Source: Holdemania sp. Marseille-P2844
Lineage (GTDB): Bacteria; Bacillota_I; Bacilli_A; Erysipelotrichales; Erysipelotrichaceae
Direction: 5' to 3'
Assembly: GCF_900120005.1 (NCBI RefSeq)
Contig: NZ_LT635453.1
Location: forward strand, 344,263-408,262
Length of the DNA: 64,000 bases
Shown one piece after another: positions 25,230 to 33,224 of the stretch. The translations under genes were made by a program, and so were the position numbers. Position 1 is the stretch's first letter. Every line of letters starts with the position of its first letter. The notes beneath the pieces were generated by a model that had not been told where the DNA came from, did not search any database, and worked only from the letters and a program-made list of their open reading frames with translations.

Positions 25230-26765
25230 ATGAGAAGATGGCATTCTTTGTTAGAAATCATTCAATTTCCATTGAAAATGCTGTTTGTGGCAATCATCCT
25301 GACGGGGCTTGGAACCTTGATTACCAACCAGAGCTTATCGGTGTTCTGGTTGGTGAATGACCGCAATATCCTGCTGCTGGCAGATCTGTTCAAACGGACG
25401 GGCAGTTTTATTATCGTCAATTTTCCTTTCTTTGTCATGATAAAGTTTTTAGCGACGAAAAGCAATTCGTCGGTTCCGATTATGATCGGAATCACCGGCT
25501 ATGTGCTGGTGCTGGTTATTACGATGTTATTCCAGCCGGCGGGCCTGCCGACGTCGGCCTCCTCGGCGATTCTGGGATTAAGCTATTCTTCATCCCTGTT
25601 CGATCGAACCCGCTATCCGCTGCAGACGGGGTTCTTTGCCTGCGCCGCGGTCGTTCTGGCATCGCGGATCGCGTATTCCAAGTCGCGGACGAAGTCGATT
25701 TACGGTTTCTTCTCGTTTGTCGACCGCGATACCTGGGGTTTGATTTTAACGTTGATTTTATGTATGATCACCGGTTTCGCGCTTGTCTGGCTGTGGCCGA
25801 TCGTGCTTAATCTTCTCAATACGATCTTTGAGTTCATCGCTACCGATATTACCAATCCGATGAACCTGTTTGTTTACGGCGTCATGGACCGGCTGTTAGC
25901 GGATCTCAACCTGGGCGCGCTGATGCGCACCTTGTTCTGGTATGGCGAACAGGGCGGTACCTGGATCAATAATTTAGGCGTTAATTACATGGGCGACGTG
26001 GGAATCTGGACAGCGCAGATGAACAGTCTGATCACGCCCAGCGGCGTCGGTCGGCTGATCACGCCGTATTATGTTTTGAACCTGTTTGCGGTTCCGGGCA
26101 TGTTGATCGGATTCTATACGATCTTTACGGATAAAATGGAAAAACGGCGGATTCGTCTGTTCTTCCTGCTGGCAATTCTGGTGTCGTTAGTCACAGGCAC
26201 ACTGCTTCCGCTGGAGCTGTATCTGTTGATTCTGACCCCGTTGTTGTTTGTCTTCCATCTGGTCATGACCGGTGCGTTGTTCGGTATCTTCCAGTCGATG
26301 AGCGTGACACTGGGCTTCAGTTATACCGGCAGCACCGTCACCGCCATGCCGGGAACCTTATTTGATTTTATGCTGTATGTGCGGAATCCCAATATGCAGC
26401 ACACAATTCGGATGATTTTCCTGGTCGGCGTGATTCTGTTTGTGCTCTACTTTGCGTTCACTCGTTTCTACTTCAAATATCTGGCATTGGACTTATTCAA
26501 TACCGGCGCCAGCAAGCGGCGGGTAGAAGGCTTTATCTTAGCGGTAGGCGGATTGGAAAACATCAAGATGATGCATTCCTCGCCGACGCGGTTAACCATT
26601 CAGGTTGTGGATTCCTCGCTGATCAACTTCTCACAGATTCAGCGCTTGGGAGCCAGCCGGGTGGTAGAGAGCCGTGCCGGATATTCCGTTAACTTTGGGG
26701 CCGGCAGCACGATTATTAAAAATGAGATTAACAAGCGGATAAAGGAAATGAAGCGCAGCGCATAA
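25230..26765 (+). CDS. PTS EIIC-like permease with cysteine-less EIIB-like tail
   Basis: A 511-residue membrane protein of the glucose-type PTS EIIC family with about ten transmembrane segments. The last 75 residues form an EIIB fold (G-G-L-E-N-I, then S-S-P-T-R-L-T, then L-G-A-S-R-V-V-E). In active EIIB the phosphorylated Cys precedes x-T-R-L; here it is Ser. The usual EIIC I-T-E-P-I-E motif also reads L-L-P-L-E. The protein therefore probably cannot carry out normal phosphotransfer and may be a sensor, a facilitator or a partner of another IIB. It is monocistronic with no EIIA nearby. Confidence 0.8.
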   Translation: MRRWHSLLEIIQFPLKMLFVAIILTGLGTLITNQSLSVFWLVNDRNILLLADLFKRTGSFIIVNFPFFVMIKFLATKSNSSVPIMIGITGYVLVLVITMLFQPAGLPTSASSAILGLSYSSSLFDRTRYPLQTGFFACAAVVLASRIAYSKSRTKSIYGFFSFVDRDTWGLILTLILCMITGFALVWLWPIVLNLLNTIFEFIATDITNPMNLFVYGVMDRLLADLNLGALMRTLFWYGEQGGTWINNLGVNYMGDVGIWTAQMNSLITPSGVGRLITPYYVLNLFAVPGMLIGFYTIFTDKMEKRRIRLFFLLAILVSLVTGTLLPLELYLLILTPLLFVFHLVMTGALFGIFQSMSVTLGFSYTGSTVTAMPGTLFDFMLYVRNPNMQHTIRMIFLVGVILFVLYFAFTRFYFKYLALDLFNTGASKRRVEGFILAVGGLENIKMMHSSPTRLTIQVVDSSLINFSQIQRLGASRVVESRAGYSVNFGAGSTIIKNEINKRIKEMKRSA

Positions 26766-26906
26766 TCAAAAACACTTGGGATTGAAACGATACGAGAGAT
26801 CGGGACAATTCCTTTTCTTTTCTGGTAATGTTAATGTGTTTTATAGGTAATATAATTTATTCTGATTCAATGTGGGCTATGATAAAAAAGAGGGGATGAC
26901 GAAGCA

Positions 26907-28148
26907 ATGCCGAAAACGATTAGTATAGCAAATAAGAGAATTATTGGACCCATGATTCGCTTAGAAAGGCTAAGATTAGGTTTAACAAAAGAGCAACTAA
27001 TTCATGATAATCAAGGTAAATCTATCTGTTCTCTATCCACCTTATACCGGATAGAAAAAGGGAAAGTAATACAGGACGACATCATCTATTATGATTTGAT
27101 TAAGAAGCTAAATAGAAGTTATGAAGAGAATAGTTTATTAGATAATGCAGTAAAGGATCTAAGCTATAATTTAGTGAACTATTTTGAGACGCTGAATGCA
27201 GTTGATGCTGATGAAATCTTATCTTATCTTAAATCATTTAATAAAATTAACAGTTTTTATTATAAAGAAATCTTTTCCAGCTGTACAGACATACTTCACG
27301 TTAGCTTAAATCAAAGAAAGTTAACACCTAATGAATATCAATATTATCAGCGAATGATGGAATTTATGCCGGAGCCATATAATATCCTTCTGCTTCATCT
27401 CTGTTTTTGTCATGTGCATAATTATAATCAGGATATTTCAGAGATTTGCAGTTATGAGCCAATTTTAATGAAATATCAAAGCTATTTATTCATCCAAACG
27501 GATTTCTTACTGCTTTTAAGATGCGAAAGAAGATTTATTGAATATCAAAAGATTCATTCTACGGTTATGGATAAAATAGATAAAAGAAACTTAATTAATC
27601 AAAAATGTAAAGTTTTAAGTTACTATGTTGGAACTATTGCCGATATACAAAAACCTGAATTATGTAATACTTTGAAAGAATTAGAACAATTACTGAATAA
27701 TGAGAAACAACGTTTGAATTCGGCGATTTACAGTAATGTCTTATTAATGCTGGCAATGACATATTATGTTGATTTAAAAGATTACAGGAAGGCTTCATTA
27801 TTATTTGAAAGCTTGTTTATTGAAGATCCGCTGAAGATCTATTCTTCTGGAATATACTATTTTTCAGCCTGTGATTTAAGCAGAATCAAACCTTTACAAG
27901 AAATATTGGACAAGATAGACATAAATCAGGCAAATATCTACTTACGATATTTCTATTATAAATACTTAAATGGTTTTAAAATAACGGATTTAGTTCATTA
28001 TTTAAAAACGGAAGTATTGGATGAACTTAAAGAAAACGGTAATCAATTAAAAATTGGTGTGTTTAAAAATCAATGGAATCTACTGATAAGTGAGAGTCCT
28101 AATAAATATTATAAAGACTATTATCGATTCATTAAGAACTTTGAATGA
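26907..28148 (+). CDS. XRE-type regulator with long helical C-terminal domain (RRNPP-like)
   Basis: A 413-residue cytoplasmic regulator. Residues 15-70 form an XRE helix-turn-helix (R-L-G-L-T-K-E-Q-L, then S-T-L-Y-R-I-E-K-G-K). The other 340 residues are nearly all helical with tyrosine- and leucine-rich repeats, as in the TPR domains of Rgg, PlcR and PrgX, which bind short imported peptides. Base composition is far more AT-rich than the genes on its left. A 39-codon signal-peptide ORF follows 106 bases downstream and a secreted protein after that, the usual order of a regulator, its pheromone precursor and a target. The family call is by architecture, not residue identity. The ribosome site is GAGGGG. 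Confidence 0.75.
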   Translation: MPKTISIANKRIIGPMIRLERLRLGLTKEQLIHDNQGKSICSLSTLYRIEKGKVIQDDIIYYDLIKKLNRSYEENSLLDNAVKDLSYNLVNYFETLNAVDADEILSYLKSFNKINSFYYKEIFSSCTDILHVSLNQRKLTPNEYQYYQRMMEFMPEPYNILLLHLCFCHVHNYNQDISEICSYEPILMKYQSYLFIQTDFLLLLRCERRFIEYQKIHSTVMDKIDKRNLINQKCKVLSYYVGTIADIQKPELCNTLKELEQLLNNEKQRLNSAIYSNVLLMLAMTYYVDLKDYRKASLLFESLFIEDPLKIYSSGIYYFSACDLSRIKPLQEILDKIDINQANIYLRYFYYKYLNGFKITDLVHYLKTEVLDELKENGNQLKIGVFKNQWNLLISESPNKYYKDYYRFIKNFE

Positions 28149-28180
28149 TTCTCCAAAAATAATAAAGAAAACGGTGAAAA

Positions 28181-28190
28181 TTTAAAGAAC
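28181..28190 (+). promoter_or_regulatory. shared motif TTTAAAGAAC, copy 1
   Basis: The same ten bases recur at 28422-28431. This copy lies 65 bases before the small-peptide start and overlaps GAAC-A-GTTC, a short inverted repeat. It could bind the neighbouring regulator; the site is only a candidate. Confidence 0.35.
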
Positions 28191-28254
28191 AGTTCAATTT
28201 CAAGAAATTCATAATGATTATGCTAAAATGAAATCAACAAGGAGGATTATGTTC

Positions 28255-28374
28255 ATGAAAAAGATCTTGCTCTTACTTCTATTAGGATTGGTTTTATCCT
28301 TCAGTTTCATTCCAACAAATACAACCGAAATAAAGGCAAGATGTTCTTTTCCCGAATGTGGTTTTGGGGGATAA
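28255..28374 (+). CDS. small secreted peptide precursor, candidate pheromone
   Basis: A 39-residue peptide. Residues 1-18 are M-K-K followed by a leucine-rich hydrophobic core, a clear export signal. The tail reads I-P-T-N-T-T-E-I-K-A then R-C-S-F-P-E-C-G-F-G-G, with two cysteines five residues apart that could form a disulfide loop. The ATG at 28255 lies nine bases after AAGGAGG (28239-28245); another in-frame ATG at 28249 is too close. An extended -10 (TGCTAAAAT) lies upstream. PapR, SHP and Phr precursors have this length and placement. It could instead be the stub of a truncated secreted protein. Confidence 0.6.
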   Translation: MKKILLLLLLGLVLSFSFIPTNTTEIKARCSFPECGFGG

Positions 28375-28421
28375 ATTACTTTTTATTTCCCAAATTGTTT
28401 AAATTTTTGAAGCACAAAGTG

Positions 28422-28443
28422 TTTAAAGAACTTTAGGTATAAT
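28422..28443 (+). promoter_or_regulatory. promoter region of the secreted protein, with shared motif copy 2
   Basis: TTTAAAGAAC (28422-28431) lies directly before a TATAAT box (28438-28443). No good -35 box is seen at the right distance, which would fit a promoter that needs an activator at the motif. Confidence 0.45.
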
Positions 28444-28456
28444 ATTAGGAGGAAAA

Positions 28457-29374
28457 ATGTTAAAAAAATTAGCTGTAACATTGATTACAATGTGTATTAC
28501 CATTTCTGTTTTTGTGCCGATAAATGCTGAAACAAATATAGATGAAGAAGGTAAATCAAGAAAAGAATATTATAATGAACTGTTAAAAAGTAAAAGCTCT
28601 GGGGAAGAATTACCTTTACCATCTGAAGATTATTTACGAGAAGATTGGATAGATATGACATCTAGCATTTTAGAGTCAAGAAATCAAGGGATTCATGTGT
28701 CTAATATAATTACAGATGATCATTCTGTGACTTTTATTTTTGATCCAATTCAAATTCAGCAAAGAATTTTAATCAATTCATACAATAAAAACGCACAAGA
28801 AATTACTTATTTAGGAAGCGTTAGTTATGAAGAGGCAACTCCATTTGCAGCATCGACAAGAACTGCCTACTGGTATAACAGTGAACCTTTTGTTAATGTT
28901 GATGGTAAAACGCTGAAAGATCTATCAAATTTAGCTGGTATAACCATCGCTATCCTGGGGTTAGGCTTTTCAAATCGTATTCTTGCAATTTCTTCTGTTA
29001 TTCAAGCGGCAGCGTCATTTTGTAATGTGACTATGAATAATAATTTAAAAACTATTGTAACAACAAACGTACAGAATGGTTATACAACAAAACAAGTTTC
29101 AGCATATTCAGTAAGTTGGATTCCTGGTGCACAAGTTCAACGTCATGAACAATTTACGCAATATATAGTTAATCAATATAAGAGCAATGGTGATGGCACT
29201 AATTCTGCTATAAAAACTAATTATCCTAACTCTACCCACTCAAATTATGATGCGTGTGAGAAAAAGGAACATTATGACGACGATGCGTGGCTACAAGAAA
29301 GAGCACGACAAGTCGCAACAGGAAATAATACGTTATATTATAATGTTTATAAAGACTATATACCAAATAACTAA
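28457..29374 (+). CDS. secreted protein of unknown function
   Basis: A 305-residue exported protein. The first 25 residues form a signal peptide (cleavage near P-I-N-A-E). A charged N-terminal domain is followed by a segment beginning S-R-T-A-Y-W-Y and a hydrophobic stretch (about residues 160-190, I-A-I-L-G-L-G-F-S-N-R-I-L-A-I), then a polar C-terminal part with N-x-T repeats and a late Y-N-V-Y-K-D-Y. No family was recognised; the internal hydrophobic stretch could insert into membranes, as in some toxins or bacteriocins, but this is a guess. It is AT-rich, has AGGAGG, its own promoter and terminator, and lies directly after the peptide ORF. Confidence 0.75.
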   Translation: MLKKLAVTLITMCITISVFVPINAETNIDEEGKSRKEYYNELLKSKSSGEELPLPSEDYLREDWIDMTSSILESRNQGIHVSNIITDDHSVTFIFDPIQIQQRILINSYNKNAQEITYLGSVSYEEATPFAASTRTAYWYNSEPFVNVDGKTLKDLSNLAGITIAILGLGFSNRILAISSVIQAAASFCNVTMNNNLKTIVTTNVQNGYTTKQVSAYSVSWIPGAQVQRHEQFTQYIVNQYKSNGDGTNSAIKTNYPNSTHSNYDACEKKEHYDDDAWLQERARQVATGNNTLYYNVYKDYIPNN

Positions 29375-29390
29375 TAGAATATGTAGTGCG

Positions 29391-29423
29391 AAATAAGAGG
29401 TGTGATGTTCACCTCTTATTTTC
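29391..29423 (+). terminator. rho-independent terminator after the secreted-protein gene
   Basis: AAATAAGAGGTG (29391-29402) pairs perfectly with CACCTCTTATTT (29410-29421) around a seven-base loop. Confidence 0.85.
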
Positions 29424-29443
29424 AAGAAAGTCAATTTCAAGAA

Positions 29444-29959
29444 TTATGTGTGGTACCAGAGCTTAAAATGATAAAGAATACCTTCCAGTATAATTAAAAA
29501 GAAGTCTAATAGGTAAAAACAAAATAAAGGAAAATATTTGTCAAATGAATTATACTTAAAGTTTATTACGCATGACATGGCAATCTAAAATACGTTCAGT
29601 TTTTGTGTATCTATATTTAATAATAGTTGTGTGCTTTTACTCTATTATCAAGAATTCTTTTGAATAGGTTCTTATAAAGGTTTGTATATTCTTGCTTTTA
29701 ATGACTTCTAATATTCGTATATTAGTGCAATATATTTCCTTATACTTCAATGATAACATTCTTTGCGCAAATATCTTTCTGAAATGGTAGTAGAATGACA
29801 TTAAGGGCTTAAAGATATTTTCTTTAAAATTAGGAACTCTATATGTTTATCTATTTTGTCAATAAACAATATATTTGTAGTGATAAAAGTGCTAGACAAT
29901 GAAAAAGTAGTTGCCAAAAGACTTCCGATTTGATTTTGACATAACATCTTTACGGTGAG
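29444..29959 (+). mobile_element. decayed IS200-type element
   Basis: No open frame remains, but the stretch aligns with the intact IS200 at 63.3-63.9 kb. Matching blocks in order are: TGGTACCAGAGCTTAAAATG against TGGTGCCAGAGCTTAAAGTG; an ATACC(T)TCC/TATAAT leader; ACAAAATAAAGGA then TATTTGTCAAATGAAT; AGTTTATTACGCATGACATGG; AATGAAAAAGTA (29898-29909); and TTTACGGTGAG (29949-29959). About 40 bases near the 3' end of the transposase are missing. It is a much older relative of the intact copy. Confidence 0.75.
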
Positions 29960-30248
29960 AAATATTTTTTTCGCCAAATGATGGATGTAGAGTAGGCTAT
30001 TGCATATATTCTCAGCTATTTCTATAACAATTTTTCATTTTACGAATAAAAGTCTTTATATATAGGAGCTAATATATGTTATTAGTTAACGTTAATGTTC
30101 AGCTATCTAAAGGAGATGAGGTCACAAAGTAGTGCTAAGCGATTACTTAAATAATTCTGTATTTAACTTAATTATTTATAGTATAAAATTTATCGGTAAA
30201 TTGATACTTTTAGAAAAGAAAGTTAAGGAAAACTGAAGAAGGTGTATC
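29960..30248. other. AT-rich stretch without a gene
   Basis: Very AT-rich. It holds the upstream region and GAAGGTG ribosome site of the next gene. No other structure was seen. Confidence 0.4.
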
Positions 30249-30758
30249 ATGAAAAAATGTTTATTAATTATAGTATGTTCGATAATTTCACTGCTATTTT
30301 TTAATGTATTAACTTTATTTGTTTATTGCACACAATCGGAGTTTCTAGGTGTGAAATTTCTTCGTACTGCCTCTATAAATAATGTTAATAGTCAAATAAC
30401 GTATATGAGCGATATGGAACTTAACAGTGTTACCGCTTACATCCAATTGAACTTTGAAGGGAGAAGCTGTAAAATAAATAAACCCGAAGGTTTAATCGGA
30501 GGCTACTATAAAGGGCCATATTATTGTGATAATGATGTGCCATGGATCATATATTTTGGGAAAAAGTATAATACGATCATAATTGAAGATGTTTATGATA
30601 TGAAAAAAGAAAATAATGGAGGAGTAAGTTATAAGCATTCTGGTATATTTTATGTAGGAATAAATGTAGATGAGTACAAGATGCTGAGAATGACAAGACA
30701 CGATTATATCAAAAAAATAACAGCGCTAATTAAAGAATGGTCACCTGAATTTGACTAA
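30249..30758 (+). CDS. membrane-anchored or secreted hypothetical protein
   Basis: A 169-residue protein with an N-terminal hydrophobic segment (residues 4-27) that is either an uncleaved anchor or a signal peptide, placing the rest outside. The exterior part has two cysteines (R-S-C-K and Y-Y-C-D) and aromatic blocks such as G-G-Y-Y-K-G-P-Y-Y, W-I-I-Y-F-G-K-K-Y and H-S-G-I-F-Y-V-G-I. No family was recognised. It lies between two mobile-element relics in AT-rich DNA with no partner gene. The ribosome site is GAAGGTG. Confidence 0.6.
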   Translation: MKKCLLIIVCSIISLLFFNVLTLFVYCTQSEFLGVKFLRTASINNVNSQITYMSDMELNSVTAYIQLNFEGRSCKINKPEGLIGGYYKGPYYCDNDVPWIIYFGKKYNTIIIEDVYDMKKENNGGVSYKHSGIFYVGINVDEYKMLRMTRHDYIKKITALIKEWSPEFD

Positions 30759-30840
30759 GGTGATTATAATGTTTATTTTTAAAATTTTGTGGATTTTAGA
30801 AAGACGAGATTTAAAATCATTTATAATTTAGGAAAGATTT

Positions 30841-31873
30841 TATCACCAGAATGAGTATTGAAAAAAAGCCTATAAAACAAGCCAGGAAACTTGCTGACGA
30901 TCAATTTGTTAAGGTCATTAACTTAACCATGAGTCTCTCGCTTAGCCCTAACATACGACTTTTTCTATAGAATTCATTCACTTTGAACATAATGATATAA
31001 TCCTGTAAAAAGGCATAGCTGACCCCTCTGAAACGCTGAAGATATTGTTTAAGATTATTATGCAGTAAATTGACTTTGTCCAACGTGTAAGTGTTAACCT
31101 TTCTCTTTCCACTCGGAATCTTATGCCACTTTACCTTTAACGCTTTTACAAGTCGGTGGTAAGATCGCTGACTGTCTGTGACCAAGTCACATCCTTCTTT
31201 AATCTTTCCTTGAAAAACATGAATTAAGCTGGAGGCTTTGATTCGTCCGACATCACTGGCTTGAATTACGCTCCTGCCCTGGATATCAATTGCACAGCAT
31301 ATGTTGACCTTCTGCTTACTAATTCCTCGTTTTTTTGAGCCTTTCAGTTCTTCCTTTCCTTTTTCTATCCGTTCAACAAAAGTTTCATCCAGATAGACTG
31401 TTCCCTCTAATTGATCCTGGTTCATCAATGCATTTAAAGCATCATTGACTTTGTGCCGCCACCGAAAGGCAGTATTTCGATGAATTTGAGCTTCGCGAGC
31501 ACAAACATCTAAGCTTTCTCCACGAAGATAACATTCTAAAAATCGTTACCATGGGTCATAATTTTTATGTGTTTTATAGAAAACAGAATGGACGTTATAA
31601 ACAAAGACCTTATTACAATTTAGACAATAAAATCGCGGAATTCCTGCTTTTTGTTTGACCATGCGGATAACAGTGAAGTCTGCCACAATGCGGACAACGG
31701 GCTAGGGCTTGATTCTCTTGTAGATATCGAGATAAGTATTCATGGTTGAGGGCTTCCCGTTTTTTTTCTCAAAGCTTCAAGACTGATTTCTTTTTTCATA
31801 TTCATCATCTATTTATTATTAAAACGTTTTTTCTTTGTCCCTTTAATCGGACAGTACTGCATCTGGTGATGAA
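30841..31873 (-). mobile_element. inactive IS1595-type insertion sequence
   Basis: Imperfect terminal inverted repeats bound the element: TATCACCAGAATGAGTATTG at 30841-30860, and on the other strand TCATCACCAGATGCAGTACTG at 31873-31853. Both ends share ATCACCAGA. Between them is one broken transposase gene. No clean target duplication could be read. Confidence 0.75.
30901..31805 (-). pseudogene. IS1595 family transposase, frameshifted and stopped
   Basis: The intact 3' part (31428-30901) gives 175 residues of the IS1595 DDE-like domain: Y-L-D-E-T-F-V-E-R, V-T-D-S-Q-R-S-Y and L-H-N-N-L-K-Q-Y-L-Q-R-F-R-G. Upstream, the N-terminal zinc-ribbon region is present but damaged. R-C-P-H-C-G lies in one frame near 31680, Y-C-L-N-C-N-K-V-F in another after a frameshift, and a TAA interrupts between D-P-W and R-F-L-E-C near 31548. 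The helix-turn-helix part (C-A-R-E-A-Q-I-H-R-N-T-A-F-R-W-R) follows in frame. The transposase cannot be made whole. Confidence 0.85.
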
Positions 31874-32131
31874 ATTTTTAGGAAAAGAGAATAATTGATA
31901 GGAGGTCAGCCTTGTAATGAACAAAAAAGCTGAATATCCATATTTATTTGTGGTCAAAATCAAGCAACTATGATCTTATAATTTTAAGCTACAATAAAGT
32001 TAATACGGGAGATATACTTATGAAAAGATTATCCTGAAAAAAGGTTCTAACAAGGATTCCTGAAGTTTATCTTTTGGATAGTTCAAAACACGCAAACAAA
32101 CAATAGAGTTGGAATAATCGAAGGGGAAAAA
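31874..32131. other. decayed coding remnants
   Basis: Two ribosome-site-led short frames are seen: an 18-codon frame from 31918 (after AGGAGG) and an ATG at 32021 that stops after five codons but continues open in frame (K-K-V-L-T-R-I-P-E-V-Y). They look like broken ends of former genes rather than functional peptides. Confidence 0.35.
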
Positions 32132-32755
32132 ATGAAAAAATTCTTATATCGTCATGGATGGTCTTATGATCAAGTTCGTAGCCTTAAAGTGGTTCCTCTT
32201 TGTTTTTTGGTATATATCTTAGTAACTTATGGTTTTACGGCAATGACCAGGAATCAATCTATAGGCCAGGAAACTCCGCTAATAATTTATCTTTCGGATC
32301 TTGGTTTTGTGGATGAAAGCGTAGAAAAAAATCATAGCTGGACTGATGGATAAGGAAATAAACGAGTTGAATGTATCCTTTTGGGAGAGGATCCGGCTGC
32401 CAATCAACATGTTAGATTTAATGTTCAAGTGGTTGATTACCAAGAAAATATAAATCCTGTGGTTGGCTATCTGCGTGAGATGGGAATAAGCGTTCATCAA
32501 AATACGTTTCAAAAGCAAGATCTTGAACACTATCTTGAAGATATGCATGAATTAGACGCTGAACAATGGGGATCGGAATTGGCCTATTCAAGTCAGACAT
32601 TTGATGTTGAACTCACATCCTATGGCATACCGAATAATACAATTTATCTGCTTTCCGAAAACAGAGCTATAATATTTCGCTATTATACTAAAATCGAAAT
32701 AAATCAGGAACTCATTGACAGCGTGGTTTCTATCTACCAAAAATCGTTTTACTAA
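32132..32755 (+). pseudogene. broken membrane-anchored protein gene
   Basis: Two open frames, 32132-32353 and 32381-32755, are in the same reading frame and separated only by a TAA at 32351-32353. Joined, they would give about 207 residues: an N-terminal cytoplasmic stretch, one transmembrane segment (V-V-P-L-C-F-L-V-Y-I-L-V) and an extracellular domain. No family was recognised. The first ATG has a ribosome site (AAGGGG). The premature stop and the neighbouring debris suggest decay. Confidence 0.6.
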
Positions 32756-33224
32756 TGAGGATTGGGTTCTTATTCATAAAGAGGCAAGAGGACGATCTCA
32801 ATCTGTTAAGCATGAGATGTTTTTCGAAAATCAAAACAAGCAGAGAGGCGGCCGCTGCCTGTGGGAATCCCGGATTATCGTTTCGCTTCTTTTGAATCTT
32901 GCTATGCAGATCAAAGAAGCTGATCAAAGATTTTATTAATGAACATCCGTTAGTATTCCTGTTCACCCGACTCCGGCATATTGGAGAAACGCTGAATATA
33001 GATATGCTATGAACAATTTTTAAAAAGACAGGGAAAGATACTTCGGTTTTAGCCTGACAAAAATATCAACGATATTTTCACTGCTGCTCACAAAGCAAAA
33101 AATGAAATTTACCCGTGATCGGGATAATAACAATTTTAAGATTTCCATTTCATAAAGTATTTGGGGAAACTGAGGGGCAGGGAAACGAAATCTGATGCAC
33201 GAAGGGCTGTTTATTCATCCCGGA
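32756..33224. other. gene-free stretch
   Basis: Short frames at 32715-32939 (plus) and 32730-32966 (minus) have no ribosome site and no recognisable content. The stretch probably holds the decayed tail of the AT-rich region before core-type DNA resumes at the LysR gene. Confidence 0.4.

Noticed and set aside
32132..32755. Programmed read-through of the TAA as an explanation for the split gene
   Set aside because: TAA is the least leaky stop, no structure follows it, and the surroundings are full of decayed genes.
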